DNA of 64,000 nucleotides from Furfurilactobacillus milii (GCF_009863985.1 NZ_WEZT01000015.1:20005-84004), one strand, 5' to 3'. Counted from the first letter of the stretch, positions 7,935 to 17,800 are shown. Notes: generated by a model from the letters alone, not told the origin. Numbers and translations are program-made.

Positions 7935-9266
7935 ATGACAACAACAGTTGAGTCAACGACAAATCATTTAATGATCGGCGGCATGGACACTGTCAAACTG
8001 GCTGAGCAGTTTGGCACACCGCTGGTTGCTTACGATACGCAGGATATCGTTCGTCAGGTGAAGGCCTTTCAACAGACGTTCGCTAACCACCGAATTGATG
8101 GCGTCGTGAGTTACGCGTCGAAGGCCTTCTGCGTGAAGGGAATCTATCAGCTGTTGGCGCCACTTGGCGTACATGCAGACGTTGTATCGGCAGGAGAAAT
8201 GGCAACCGCGTTTGCGGCCGATTTTCCTGCATCTCGACTGAGTTTTCATGGGAATAATAAGTCTGTGGATGAACTAACAATGGCATTGGATCATCACCTT
8301 GGCACGATCATTGTTGACAATTTCGTTGAACTTCATTTGTTACAACGTTTGCTAAAGGAACGGGACGAAACCATTGCGATTCAAATTCGGGTGACCCCCG
8401 GCGTTAGTGCTCATACGCATCAGTACATTCAAACGGGTCAGGTCGATAGTAAGTTTGGTTTCGACATCGGTTCTGGTCAAGCGGATCAGGCACTGAAAGA
8501 GGCTTTAGCGGATGATCATCTAAATGTTCGTGGCGTTCATGCACATATTGGATCACAAATTTTTGAGAGTACCGGCTTTGTAATGGCAGCCGAGAAATTG
8601 ATTGAACTGTTGACCCATTGGCATGAGGCGTTTGGCTATTCGGCCCAAGTGCTAAATCTAGGCGGTGGGTTCGGCATTAAATATGTAGAAGGTGACGATC
8701 CACAATCACCGGAGGCCCAGCTTGACACCGTGTTAACGACGATTGAAGCCAGGTTAGGTAATCATCACTTAGAAATGCCGGATATTTGGATTGAACCTGG
8801 CCGGTCGTTGGTTGGCCCGGCAGGAATCAATTTATATCGGGCTGGCGCAAACAAACGCGTCCCCAGCTTATTGCCTTACGTGGCTGTTGACGGCGGCATG
8901 GGGGATAACATTCGACCAGCGCTGTATCAGGCTGAGTACGAACCAGTATTAGCCAATCATGTGGAAGATTCATCTAAAGAAACCATCCATATTGTCGGTA
9001 AATATTGTGAGTCCGGCGACATTCTAGTAAAAGAAGCGACGTTGCCGGTTACGAAAACGGGCGATGTGATTGCCCTCTTAGCTACCGGTGCCTACGGTTA
9101 TTCGATGGCCAGCAATTACAACCGCAATCCACGTCCAGCCGTCATTTTTATCGATCACAAACAAGCCAGTATCGTCGTCCGGCGTGAAACCATCCGCGAC
9201 ATGCTCGCATTAGATGAGGATTTTAAGAAGAGTGGCACCGAAGCCCTGGGAGAAGTTGAGCAATAA
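7935..9266 (+). CDS. lysA: Diaminopimelate decarboxylase
   Basis: This PLP enzyme decarboxylates meso-diaminopimelate to L-lysine. The PLP lysine is in YASKAFCVKG. Further family motifs are HAHIGSQI, LGGGFGIKY, EPGRSLVGPAG, the substrate-contacting CESGDILVKEATLP, and GAYGYSMASNYN near the C-terminus. The protein has 443 residues and a full-length fold. The ATG follows AAGGAG. It is the first gene of the seven-gene operon. The last codons (SGTEALGEVEQ) fall inside a short repeat also found at the 3' end of the Rrf2 gene at 51416, so the C-terminal tail is repeat-derived. Confidence 0.95.
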   Translation: MTTTVESTTNHLMIGGMDTVKLAEQFGTPLVAYDTQDIVRQVKAFQQTFANHRIDGVVSYASKAFCVKGIYQLLAPLGVHADVVSAGEMATAFAADFPASRLSFHGNNKSVDELTMALDHHLGTIIVDNFVELHLLQRLLKERDETIAIQIRVTPGVSAHTHQYIQTGQVDSKFGFDIGSGQADQALKEALADDHLNVRGVHAHIGSQIFESTGFVMAAEKLIELLTHWHEAFGYSAQVLNLGGGFGIKYVEGDDPQSPEAQLDTVLTTIEARLGNHHLEMPDIWIEPGRSLVGPAGINLYRAGANKRVPSLLPYVAVDGGMGDNIRPALYQAEYEPVLANHVEDSSKETIHIVGKYCESGDILVKEATLPVTKTGDVIALLATGAYGYSMASNYNRNPRPAVIFIDHKQASIVVRRETIRDMLALDEDFKKSGTEALGEVEQ

Positions 9267-9475
9267 CGTGGAAGGCGTAGCATTCGGTGGGCTGCCGGAT
9301 GAAACGACTTTCGGGTTATGCGCAGGCTTCTGGGCAACAGGTGCACGTTTAGGAAGAGTGCCGCCGAAGCTCGGTAAGGCTCGAGCAACAACGTAAAGGT
9401 GACAGCTTTGGGTTGTGCACAGGGCCTTGAGCGGACAGGTGCACGTTTAAAAGAGTGCCGCCGAAGCTCGGTAAC
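9231..9475 (+). repeat. Cluster of family C short 3'-end repeats
   Basis: Three imperfect copies lie between lysA and dapH at about 9231-9276, 9356-9393 and 9453-9475. The core reads AGTGCCGCCGAAGCTCGGTAA, followed in the longer copies by GAGCAATAACGT. An accompanying unit, GGGTTRTGCRCAG...ACAGGTGCACGTTTA, is repeated twice. Related copies occur at gene 3' ends near 11385, 44134, 45692 and 51935. No gene is seen in this spacer. Confidence 0.65.
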
Positions 9476-9497
9476 GCAATCATTAAGGAGGATTCAA

Positions 9498-10211
9498 ATG
9501 GCAGAATTAGATGCGACACAGATTATTCATACGATAGCGACTGCTAAGAAACAAACGCCGGTTAAGGTCACTGTTAGTGGCGATCACTTACGTCAACTGA
9601 CGATTCCAGATGGCATTGAAGCGTTTATGGAAGATCACACGGGGACGTTGTTTGGGAGTTGGCCGGTAGTGAAACCATTTCTTGAATCACACCAAGATGT
9701 GATTGTGCAAACGCATGTGGAAACCAATGCTACTAATTCAGCTGTTCCGTTATTAGATGCGCGTGAAGTTAATGCCCGCATCGAACCAGGTGCCATCATT
9801 CGTGATCAAGTAGTGGTTGGTGATCACGCTGTCATTATGATGGGTGCACTGATCAACATCGGCGCTGAGATTGGCGCTGATTCCATGATTGATATGGGTG
9901 CCGTACTTGGTGGCCGGGCAATCGTTGGCAAACATTGTCATATCGGTGCCGGCGCGGTCCTAGCTGGTGTAATCGAACCGGCTTCTGCAGAACCCGTGCG
10001 CATCGATGATGATGTGTTGATTGGAGCTAATGCAGTGGTTATTGAGGGTGTTCATGTCGGTGAACACGCGGTGGTCGGTGCTGGCGCCGTGGTAACTGAG
10101 GATGTGCCAGCCAATACCGTTGTTGCCGGTGTTCCAGCTAAGGTGATTAAAGTAAACGATGCAAAAACGCAGGCTAAAACGAAACTGCAAGATTCGTTAC
10201 GAAAGCTCTAG
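9498..10211 (+). CDS. dapH: Tetrahydrodipicolinate N-acetyltransferase
   Basis: This enzyme acetylates tetrahydrodipicolinate using acetyl-CoA, committing the pathway to the acetylase route. The protein is 237 residues. The C-terminal half is a left-handed beta-helix with hexapeptide repeats ([46 protein letters not shown]). The ATG at 9498 follows AAGGAGG 8 nt upstream. An upstream in-frame extension would encode the family C repeat and is rejected. The downstream deacetylase and aminotransferase genes confirm the acetylase variant. Confidence 0.93.
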   Translation: MAELDATQIIHTIATAKKQTPVKVTVSGDHLRQLTIPDGIEAFMEDHTGTLFGSWPVVKPFLESHQDVIVQTHVETNATNSAVPLLDAREVNARIEPGAIIRDQVVVGDHAVIMMGALINIGAEIGADSMIDMGAVLGGRAIVGKHCHIGAGAVLAGVIEPASAEPVRIDDDVLIGANAVVIEGVHVGEHAVVGAGAVVTEDVPANTVVAGVPAKVIKVNDAKTQAKTKLQDSLRKL

Positions 10212-10241
10212 CACGTTTGACTGAAAGAAAGCTGGTACTGC

Positions 10242-11390
10242 ATGTCTGAAACGTTAGATTTAATTCATATTCGCCGTCACTTGCACCAAATTCCAGAGTT
10301 GGCACTTCGTGAAACTCAAACAGCTGCATATCTGCGGCAAGTTATTGAAGCGATGCCTCAACAATGGTTGACCACGCATCACATCCCAAGTTTGCCAACG
10401 GCCTTGATGGTTAAAGTTCAAGGAAGTAAGCCGCAACGGTGTATTGGATACCGCACTGATATTGATGCCTTGCCAGTTACAGAAGCGACTGGATTGCCAT
10501 ATGCGTCGACAAATCCCGGTAGGATGCATGCTTGCGGGCATGATATTCATATGACGGTGGCCCTAGGGGTGCTCAATTACTTTGCGAATCATCAGCCAAA
10601 AGATGACTTATTGTTTTTCTTTCAACCGGCTGAAGAAAACGACAACGGCGGCAAGTTGGCCGTTGAAGCTGGCGCCTTTACTGGCGAATGGCGACCAGAT
10701 GAGTTTTATGGGTTGCACGTCAATCCAGAGTTGCCTGCAGGCGTGATTGGATGTCGCAATGGCACGTTATTTGCCGGCACGACTGAAATTAACGTGGACT
10801 TTATTGGCAAGGGTGGGCATGCGGCTTATCCGCATTTGGCTAATGATATGGTAGTTGCCTGCGCTAGCTTTATCATGCAAGCCCAGACCGTTGTCTCTAG
10901 AAGCGTTGACCCAATAGAAGGCGGCGTGGTGACGTTTGGCAAACTGAATGCCGGTAGTATCCGTAACGTCATTGCTGGCCGTGCCAGGCTAGAAGGGACC
11001 ATTCGCGGACTAACGCAAGCGATGATTGAACACATTGATCAGCGGTTACAGGCAATCGCCAATGGTATTGCTACGAGTTTCGAGTGTGAAGTCAATGTTG
11101 AACTGAATCAGGGCGGTTACTTGCCGGTAGAAAATGATCCCCAATTGACGATCCCGTTCATTCAATTTATGAAAAGTGCACCCGATGTGGACTTTGTTGA
11201 AACGGCACCGGCCATGACCGGCGAGGACTTCGGATATATGCTGCATCAATTTCCTGGCACGATGTTTTGGTTAGGGGTGGACGGTCACGCACCGTTGCAC
11301 TCTGCCAAAATGACGCCGGACGAGTCCGCTATTAGCAAGGGTGTCACCGCCATTACCGAGTTTTTGGAGGATCGGATGACAAGAGAGTGA
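10242..11390 (+). CDS. dapL: N-acetyldiaminopimelate deacetylase (M20 family)
   Basis: This enzyme removes the acetyl group from N-acetyl-LL-diaminopimelate. It is an M20 metallohydrolase of 382 residues. The metal ligand motif is MHACGHDIHMT, the catalytic Glu pair follows in FQPAEEN, and GKGGHAAYPH belongs to the dimerisation domain. ETAPAMTGEDFGYML and LGVDGHAPLHSAKM lie near the C-terminus. Position and partners favour the diaminopimelate enzyme over a general amidohydrolase. The ribosome binding site is weak (GAAAGAAAG), suggesting dependence on upstream translation. Confidence 0.9.
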   Translation: MSETLDLIHIRRHLHQIPELALRETQTAAYLRQVIEAMPQQWLTTHHIPSLPTALMVKVQGSKPQRCIGYRTDIDALPVTEATGLPYASTNPGRMHACGHDIHMTVALGVLNYFANHQPKDDLLFFFQPAEENDNGGKLAVEAGAFTGEWRPDEFYGLHVNPELPAGVIGCRNGTLFAGTTEINVDFIGKGGHAAYPHLANDMVVACASFIMQAQTVVSRSVDPIEGGVVTFGKLNAGSIRNVIAGRARLEGTIRGLTQAMIEHIDQRLQAIANGIATSFECEVNVELNQGGYLPVENDPQLTIPFIQFMKSAPDVDFVETAPAMTGEDFGYMLHQFPGTMFWLGVDGHAPLHSAKMTPDESAISKGVTAITEFLEDRMTRE

Positions 11391-11421
11391 TGCTCGACTT
11401 CGGTTGAATCCGAGCAATAAG
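11385..11421 (+). repeat. Family C short 3'-end repeat
   Basis: GAGTGATGCTCG...CCGAGCAATAA overlaps the stop codon of dapL and can fold as a GCTCG/CGAGC hairpin. It matches the element after lysA, the alcohol dehydrogenase at 43019 and the Rrf2 gene. Confidence 0.5.
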
Positions 11422-11482
11422 AAGCAAAACAAATGATTCGGTGGTTTTCCGAATAGTTCTCACCAATAGGGAGGAATTTAAA

Positions 11483-12397
11483 ATGTTTGAACAAAATGAT
11501 TTATTAACAGCGATCATCACACCATTTACCGAAGATGATCATATTGATTTCGAGGCATTAACGCGATTAACAAATATGCTCATTGAAACTGGTTCACGCG
11601 GGTTTGTCATCGGTGGGACGACGGGTGAGACACCAACGCTAACGCACGAAGAAAAGATTGAACTCTATACCCGTTTTGAACAGATTGTGGCCGGTCGTGG
11701 TGTCGTTATCGCTGGGACAGGCAGCAATAATACAGCTGCGACAATTGCCCTAAATCAGGAAGTCGATGCGATTGACGGGATTGATGCGACGTTGGTCGTT
11801 GTCCCTTATTACAACAAACCTAATCAACGGGGGATGATTGCTCATTTTACAGCGGTTGCTCAAACTGCTACTAAGCCGATCGTCATTTACAACATTCCTG
11901 GCCGAACTGGTGTCAACATGACGAACGAAACGATTCTCCAACTTGCACAAGTGCCGAACATCAGTGGTGTTAAACAGTGTGGTAGTGATGCAGATTTGGC
12001 GGCGTTAATTAATGATGCGCCGACAGGTTTTGCTGTTTACAGTGGCGAAGATGCCCAAGCGTTATTAGTGAAGGCACTGGGTGGAACTGGCGTTATTTCC
12101 GTTGCCAGTCACGTATATGGTCCAGCTATGCGACAGGAATACGACGCACTAGAACAAGGTAATGTTACACGTGCCGGTCAGATTCAACGTGACTTGATGC
12201 CAAAGATGGCTGCGTTATTCATGTATCCATCACCATCACCAGTCAAGGCCGTTTTAAATGCTCAGGGACTACCGGTTGGTAACCCACGTTTGCCAATCGT
12301 TCCTCTGAATGACACTGAGCAAACCATTTTGGCACAACGCTTAGGCGTTCACCAACTAAGCGATATTCCGTTGGCAGAAAACACGGAGGCGGTATAG
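11483..12397 (+). CDS. dapA: 4-hydroxy-tetrahydrodipicolinate synthase
   Basis: This enzyme condenses pyruvate with aspartate semialdehyde. It is a 304-residue TIM barrel. Visible motifs are [27 protein letters not shown] (catalytic Tyr), [11 protein letters not shown], and GVKQCGSD holding the Schiff-base Lys. The ATG at 11483 follows GGGAGG 8 nt upstream. The in-frame ATG at 11441 lacks a site. The stop is 3 nt before the dapB start, so the two are tightly coupled. Confidence 0.94.
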   Translation: MFEQNDLLTAIITPFTEDDHIDFEALTRLTNMLIETGSRGFVIGGTTGETPTLTHEEKIELYTRFEQIVAGRGVVIAGTGSNNTAATIALNQEVDAIDGIDATLVVVPYYNKPNQRGMIAHFTAVAQTATKPIVIYNIPGRTGVNMTNETILQLAQVPNISGVKQCGSDADLAALINDAPTGFAVYSGEDAQALLVKALGGTGVISVASHVYGPAMRQEYDALEQGNVTRAGQIQRDLMPKMAALFMYPSPSPVKAVLNAQGLPVGNPRLPIVPLNDTEQTILAQRLGVHQLSDIPLAENTEAV

Positions 12398-12400
12398 AAA

Positions 12401-13189
12401 ATGAGTGAGTCAAAGATTCGTGTTATTGTCGCTGGCTTTCGTGGCAGTATGGGGACTGCTAGCTGCCAGGCAATTTTAAACGATGAGCGGTTTGAATTGA
12501 CTGGTGTGTTTGATCCTCATGCTGCACTAACGGACGGGAATGACACACATTTGCCAAGCCAAGTTGTCGTTGCCACTACGGAAGACGAGTTGCCTGAGGC
12601 GGACGTTTGGTTAGACTTTACAACGCCCACTGTAGTTGAACACAACGTTGAAGTGGCCCTGCAACACGGGTTAGTCCCATTGGTTGGCACGAGTGGCTTA
12701 ACGACAGTACAAATAAAATCATTACAAGCATTGGCTGCCTCAGCTCATTTAGGTGGGTTGATCGTTCCCAACTTTGGATTGTCAGTGGTGTTACTAACTC
12801 AGTTTGCTAAACAGGCGGCTAAGTATTTTCCGAACGCGGAGATTATTGAAATGCACCATGCCGATAAACGGGATGCACCATCTGGTACGGCCGTTGCTAC
12901 TGCCCATGCAATCGCCGCTGGTCGGCAACAACAGCCAGATCCCGATCATACTGAAAGCAGCGTGGATGGCGTGCGTGGCGGAATTGTCGACAACGTTCCG
13001 ATTCATGCAGTCCGGTTGCCTGGTTATCTAGCACATGAACAAGTGTTGTTTGGCGGAACGGGCGAAGCGCTGACGATTCGGCAGGACACGTATGATCGTG
13101 AGTCATTTATGGTTGGCGTCAAGCTAGCATTGAGCAAAGTGACAACATTAACAGAATTAAAGGTTGGTTTGGAACAGGTTTTAGATTAG
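12401..13189 (+). CDS. dapB: 4-hydroxy-tetrahydrodipicolinate reductase
   Basis: This NAD(P)H-dependent reductase acts on the DapA product. The N-terminal nucleotide-binding loop is VAGFRGSMG, the TTP motif is LDFTTPT, and the catalytic region is HHADKRDAPSGTA. At 262 residues it has the usual length. The GGAGG site lies inside the last codons of dapA. Confidence 0.94.
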   Translation: MSESKIRVIVAGFRGSMGTASCQAILNDERFELTGVFDPHAALTDGNDTHLPSQVVVATTEDELPEADVWLDFTTPTVVEHNVEVALQHGLVPLVGTSGLTTVQIKSLQALAASAHLGGLIVPNFGLSVVLLTQFAKQAAKYFPNAEIIEMHHADKRDAPSGTAVATAHAIAAGRQQQPDPDHTESSVDGVRGGIVDNVPIHAVRLPGYLAHEQVLFGGTGEALTIRQDTYDRESFMVGVKLALSKVTTLTELKVGLEQVLD

Positions 13190-13228
13190 CGTCGTACCGC
13201 GAATTGATACGGTCAAAGGAGAATGTAT

Positions 13229-14425
13229 ATGCCAGAATTAGAAGCTCAGTTAACGGGGATGACACGGCCCGTGTTTGACCAAATTGTGCCATCAGCGATT
13301 CGTCAATTTGATAATCAAATAAAGGATATTCCTGGCATCCTGAAATTAACGCTTGGTGAGCCAGATTTTAACGCGCCAGACCATGTTAAGCAGGCGACCA
13401 TCGATGCAATCAATCAGAATCGCTCTCATTACGCACCGGCTGCCGGGTTACCAGAGCTACGAGAAGCGATTAGTACATACTTAACCAAATTGAATCAGGT
13501 TACTTACGATCCCCAAACGGAAATATTGGTAACAGTGGGTGCCACAGAAGCGATTGCGGCCGCGATGGGAACTGTTTTGGGAGCGGGCGACGAGGTGATT
13601 ATTCCAACACCCATTTTTCCGTTGTACATTACGACTGCCCAGATTGATGGCGCTACGCCAGTGTTGGTTGATACTTCAGCAGATGACTATGTATTAACAC
13701 CGGCTCGGCTAACGGCTGCATTGGCTGCCCATCCGCGTGCAAAGATGTTGGTTTTGAATTATCCAACCAATCCAACTGGTGTCACTTACACAGACTCGCA
13801 GTTGCAAGCATTGGCCGCAGTGATTCGTAAGCATAAGTTGCTCGTGTTGGCTGATGAAATCTATTGTGAATTAGCCTACGACCAGCCTCATGTATCCATT
13901 TCCACATTGTTACCAGAGCGGACAATCGTGATTAATGGCGTTTCCAAGACGTTTGCCATGACTGGTTACCGGGTTGGTTACTTAGCGGCACCGGCTGCAC
14001 TAACCCAGCAGATTGCCAAACTACATGGCGCCTTGGTTACCACCGCACCGACACCAATGATGGCGGCGGCCACTGATGCTTTGCAACATGGGGCAGCAGA
14101 CACGGCAGCCATGAAGGCTCAGTATCACGAACGTCGTGATTTTCTGGTACAGGCGCTCAATCAACTGGGCTTTACCACGGCTCAACCAAATGGCGCTTTT
14201 TATGTGTTTGCCAAAATACCGGCGGAGGAACAAGATGACCGAACTTTTGCACTTAAGGTCGCTCAACAGGCAAAGGTAGCCGTTGTTCCAGGCAGCTGTT
14301 TCGGACCTGGTGGTGAAGGCCACGTTCGGTTGTCATACGCCGCCGACATGGACAAATTGCAGGAAGCTGTCAAACGACTGGCAGCCTATCGTGCCAATAA
14401 ATTATCGGTTGATGTTTCGGCTTAA
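13229..14425 (+). CDS. patA: N-acetyldiaminopimelate aminotransferase (class I)
   Basis: This PLP aminotransferase supplies the amino group to N-acetyl-2-amino-6-oxopimelate. The PLP Lys is in VSKTFAMTGYRVGY. LNYPTNPTG, ADEIYCELAYD and HVRLSYA are class I motifs. The ATG at 13229 is preferred over 13223 because AAAGGAG is 7 nt from it and only 1-2 nt from the earlier one. The product is then 398 residues. The sequence alone cannot exclude a general aspartate or aromatic aminotransferase. Its place between dapB and asd in a complete acetylase operon makes the lysine role likely. Confidence 0.85.
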   Translation: MPELEAQLTGMTRPVFDQIVPSAIRQFDNQIKDIPGILKLTLGEPDFNAPDHVKQATIDAINQNRSHYAPAAGLPELREAISTYLTKLNQVTYDPQTEILVTVGATEAIAAAMGTVLGAGDEVIIPTPIFPLYITTAQIDGATPVLVDTSADDYVLTPARLTAALAAHPRAKMLVLNYPTNPTGVTYTDSQLQALAAVIRKHKLLVLADEIYCELAYDQPHVSISTLLPERTIVINGVSKTFAMTGYRVGYLAAPAALTQQIAKLHGALVTTAPTPMMAAATDALQHGAADTAAMKAQYHERRDFLVQALNQLGFTTAQPNGAFYVFAKIPAEEQDDRTFALKVAQQAKVAVVPGSCFGPGGEGHVRLSYAADMDKLQEAVKRLAAYRANKLSVDVSA

Positions 14426-14467
14426 CTAAATGATCGAGTGGAGTGAAACTTGAAAGGAAGCAATTTA

Positions 14468-15535
14468 ATGCAATCATTTAATGTCGCAATTCTTGGTGTT
14501 ACTGGTGCAGTTGGCACACGGATGTTACAACAATTGGAAAAGTCTGATATCGCGGTTGATCGATTGGTGCTGTTGGCATCAGCACGTTCAGCTGGTCAAA
14601 CACGCACCTTTCGTGGCCAGTCTTATACGATTGAAGAGGCCACAACGGACTCGTTTAAAGGTATCGATATTGTCTTGTCGTCAGCTGGCGGTTCAGTTTC
14701 CAAAGCATTGCTACCAGCAGCGGTGAAGGCAGGAGCCGTTTGTGTCGATAACACCAGTGCCTTTCGGATGGAGCCGGATGTCCCTTTGGTCGTGCCTGAA
14801 GTGAATCCAGAAATGTTGAGTCAGCATCAAGGTATTGTTTCCAATCCAAACTGCAGTACCATTCAAATGGTTGTTGCGTTGGCACCGATTGATCGTCAGT
14901 ATAAGTTACATCAAGTCCTAGTTTCGACTTATCAAGCGGCTTCTGGTGCTGGTCAACGGGCAATGAACGAGTTATTCGATGAGGCCCAACAACGTCATGA
15001 AGGCGAAGAGGAGACGGCTGCCATCTTACCCGTCAAGGGTGCTGAACATCACTATCCATTGGCGTTTAACTTGTTGCCACAGATTGATGTCTTTGAAGAT
15101 GATGGTTTTACTCACGAAGAATGGAAGATGATTCACGAAACTAAAAAGATTTTGCGTGGCGACATGAATGACACAGAACTCAAGGTGTCTGCAACCTGTG
15201 TCCGCGTGCCTGTGCCAATTGGCCATGGTGAAAGCGTTTATTTTGAAACGCACCAAACACCAGCTGTACCAGACATGCAGGATCTACTGGCACATTCAAA
15301 GGGTGTCGTGCTGCAGGATGATCCCGCACACCAAGTTTATCCGCAACCGATTAACGCAGCTGGTCATGGCGAAACGTTTGTCGGCCGGATGCGAGCAGAC
15401 CGGGAAAATCCAGGCGCTTATCACATGTGGGTCGTTGCTGATAACCTACTTAAAGGGGCAGCATTGAATGCGGTTCAAATCGCACAGGAACTGATTAAAC
15501 GTGATTTAGTGCGTGTTCCTGAAGTAACTAAATAA
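14468..15535 (+). CDS. asd: Aspartate-semialdehyde dehydrogenase
   Basis: This enzyme reduces aspartyl phosphate to aspartate semialdehyde with NADPH. The protein has 355 residues. NADP loop GVTGAVGTRML, catalytic Cys in SNPNCSTIQM, SGAGQRAMNE, and catalytic His in VPIGHGE are visible. The ATG at 14468 follows AAAGGAAG. It is the last gene before the terminator at 15546, so the operon ends with the enzyme that feeds DapA. Confidence 0.94.
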   Translation: MQSFNVAILGVTGAVGTRMLQQLEKSDIAVDRLVLLASARSAGQTRTFRGQSYTIEEATTDSFKGIDIVLSSAGGSVSKALLPAAVKAGAVCVDNTSAFRMEPDVPLVVPEVNPEMLSQHQGIVSNPNCSTIQMVVALAPIDRQYKLHQVLVSTYQAASGAGQRAMNELFDEAQQRHEGEEETAAILPVKGAEHHYPLAFNLLPQIDVFEDDGFTHEEWKMIHETKKILRGDMNDTELKVSATCVRVPVPIGHGESVYFETHQTPAVPDMQDLLAHSKGVVLQDDPAHQVYPQPINAAGHGETFVGRMRADRENPGAYHMWVVADNLLKGAALNAVQIAQELIKRDLVRVPEVTK

Positions 15536-15545
15536 AGTGCAAAAA

Positions 15546-15580
15546 ACATCACGCTGATTTTTTAATATCAGCGTGATGTT
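15546..15580. terminator. Bidirectional terminator after asd
   Basis: A 13-bp stem (ACATCACGCTGAT / ATCAGCGTGATGT) is flanked by A-rich and T-rich tracts on both sides, between convergent genes. Confidence 0.88.
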
Positions 15581-15630
15581 TTAGGTTACTTTGATTACAT
15601 GATGTTGAAACAATTAACCAGTTAATGAGA

Positions 15631-17124
15631 CTAAGAAACGTGGATCGAACTCGACTTAGTTGCCGCAGTGACATAGAAATGAGGGTCATCGCCGACAGCA
15701 CCATCTTTGAAGTTAGTCGTATTGTGATCGTAGATGGCGTTGTCAGGACCGGTGATAGAACCACTCTTGGCGTCTAAGTCAAAGTTATACTCGACGCCCT
15801 TAGCGAATTCTAGTTTGATTGAACTGGAGTGCGCTGTGGTATCAAGGTTGCCAGTGAGGTCACTGAAACTTAGGCTAATTGACCCTGAATTGGCGTTGAA
15901 CGCACCAGCACCGATTAAGTTAGTGCCGCGGACAGAGCCTGAGTGTGAGTCAACATCGAACTTAGCAACCGTAGTGTCAGCCAAACGAATTGAACCGCTA
16001 TGAGCACGAGCACGTAATAGACCCGCAACAGTGGTTTGCTTAATGCGAACGGAACCAGAGGATGCGTTGACATCCAAATCTTTAAAGTGGGCACCATTAA
16101 TGCGAATGGAACCACTGTTTGCTTCCAAACGAACCTGGTTCAGAGCACCGGTATGGCTGAAATTAACGCTGCCTGAGGCACTGTTAACCAGTAAATCACC
16201 TGCAAAGGATGCTGGAATGAGTAGTTGAACACGAACCCGCAGTGGTAACAGGTGAGGCCGTGATCCGTTATAAATCGACAGGGTACCATTCTCCAACTTA
16301 GTTTGTGCAAGATAGCTGTCATTAGCACGATTCATGTATTCCCGGAAGATGATGTGATCATCATCGGGATTGCTTAAAATTCGGACGCTACTGTCAGCAT
16401 ATTTAAAGTCGATTCGCTGAACTTGATCGGCAGAAAATTGTTGTTCGTTGGCAAGCGCTAAACTGTCCACGTAGATTTCAGTATCGACCGGTTCTTGTTC
16501 ATTAAATTGCTGATCGAAGTTTGAAAATGTGTCGTCATTGGCATGGGGATCGAACTTGTCAGTATGTGGTTGCTGCTTTTTTTCCGCAAACGAACCGGCA
16601 ACTGTTTTGCCGCCGTCCGTGTGAATGCCACGATTGTCGATTACAAGATTACCCATCCGAATACCGTCGTTTGTGACAGTAAACGTACCGTTATTGATGT
16701 TGATGCCATCGCTATCAATATTCACTGCTTTGCCACCGTTAACTTTAATACCATTGTCGTCGATGCTGAGCACTTTGCCACCATCGATAATTACCTTGCC
16801 ATCAGCAATATCGATGTGGTGACCGTGACTGTAGGCATGCTCATGTGACGTTTGTTTGGCATCGTCGGAATGAGTATCTTGATCAGTAGCATTTTTTTCG
16901 GCGTTAATTTCATCCACTAAGTCGTCGAGATTGCCTAATCCTTCAAAAGCTCTGTTGACGGCGTCCGTGATGGTGGCGCCTTTTTTTTCATTGTCGTGGG
17001 CGGCCTCACTTAAATCAGCAGCCAACTCTTCACGTAATTCATGCATTTCTTCCGTGTCAGGATAAGCCTTAAACGTTTCATCCAAACGCCGGTTAACCAT
17101 CGTATCAATTGTGTCCATTGTCAT
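15631..17124 (-). CDS. DUF4097 / beta-helix protein with N-terminal HAAS-like domain
   Basis: A 498-residue protein with no signal peptide or clear membrane helix. The first ~75 residues are an acidic helical module resembling HAAS/DUF1700 domains that usually partner PadR regulators. A linker with His- and Asp-rich stretches leads to beta repeats (GKVIIDGGKV, NGIKVNGGKA, NGTFTVTNDG). The last ~270 residues are a DUF4097-type beta solenoid with repeated SGSVRI / SGSIRI turns. Enterococcal LiaX, a daptomycin-response surface protein, also has DUF4097 domains, so an envelope-stress role is plausible. It overlaps padR by 20 nt. The start could be 17124 or 17118. Confidence 0.8.
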   Translation of the reverse strand: MTMDTIDTMVNRRLDETFKAYPDTEEMHELREELAADLSEAAHDNEKKGATITDAVNRAFEGLGNLDDLVDEINAEKNATDQDTHSDDAKQTSHEHAYSHGHHIDIADGKVIIDGGKVLSIDDNGIKVNGGKAVNIDSDGININNGTFTVTNDGIRMGNLVIDNRGIHTDGGKTVAGSFAEKKQQPHTDKFDPHANDDTFSNFDQQFNEQEPVDTEIYVDSLALANEQQFSADQVQRIDFKYADSSVRILSNPDDDHIIFREYMNRANDSYLAQTKLENGTLSIYNGSRPHLLPLRVRVQLLIPASFAGDLLVNSASGSVNFSHTGALNQVRLEANSGSIRINGAHFKDLDVNASSGSVRIKQTTVAGLLRARAHSGSIRLADTTVAKFDVDSHSGSVRGTNLIGAGAFNANSGSISLSFSDLTGNLDTTAHSSSIKLEFAKGVEYNFDLDAKSGSITGPDNAIYDHNTTNFKDGAVGDDPHFYVTAATKSSSIHVS

Positions 17125-17461
17125 CAATCCTCCCGGTAATCAGGTCATCAATAATCTTTTTGGCAAACGCCCAGTCTGCGACGTTTTTTGCGAGTAGGCG
17201 GGTACCTTGTTCGGTTAGTTTATAGTATTTTCGGCGGCCACCCTGAGTCTCGTCGCCCCAATAGCTTTCGATATCACCATTGCGTTCCATGCGGCGAAAA
17301 GCAGTGTATAAAGTGGCTTCGTTTAATTCATATGCATCGTGGCTCAGTTCGCGGACGGCCTTAGCAATTTCATAACCGTAACTGTCGCCCTGGCTAAGAA
17401 TATTAAGAATGATGGTCGTCGTGTGTCCCCGAATGATATCTTTAGAAATTTCGGGTTTCAT
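17105..17461 (-). CDS. PadR-family transcriptional regulator
   Basis: A 118-residue winged-helix protein. GHTTTIILNILSQGDSYGYEIAK and NEATLYTAFRRMERNGDIESYW are the PadR DNA-binding helix and wing, and GGRRKYYKLTEQG completes the wing. The ATG at 17461 follows GGAGG at 7 nt. It is the first gene of a two-gene operon with the DUF4097 protein, an arrangement common in Firmicutes where PadR represses its own operon. Confidence 0.92.
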   Translation of the reverse strand: MKPEISKDIIRGHTTTIILNILSQGDSYGYEIAKAVRELSHDAYELNEATLYTAFRRMERNGDIESYWGDETQGGRRKYYKLTEQGTRLLAKNVADWAFAKKIIDDLITGRIDDNGHN

Positions 17462-17498
17462 GAATGTACCTCCAGTAGTTGTTCGTTTGATTGAGTAT

Positions 17499-17527
17499 AA
17501 TTTATCACCAATTACTGTGTGTGTCAA
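17499..17527 (-). promoter_or_regulatory. Promoter of padR operon
   Basis: On the minus strand, -35 TTGACA (17522-17527), a 17-bp spacer and -10 TAAATT (17499-17504). The rest of the 17528-17800 spacer, between divergent regulators, is AT-rich and shows no further gene. Confidence 0.65.
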
Positions 17528-17800
17528 AGTATTGTTTAAGGTTTTCTGTTCAAGTTTCAAATGCAGCCGCCTAGTTACTGTGCTCACTGTTGACGGCCCT
17601 GTCGCTGAGATAGTGGACAATTTCTTTGAAATACCTGATACTCGTAAATTAAAAAATTGGTGCAATTCTATTCACATCAATGCTAATGTATAACTTAGCA
17701 ATTATGATTTCATTTTGGTCTACAAACACTGTGCTAATGCGGATGCAAGCGTTCCTTGCTCGTCAATGAAGCAAGCTACTGGTACCTTTTAGGAGTGAAG

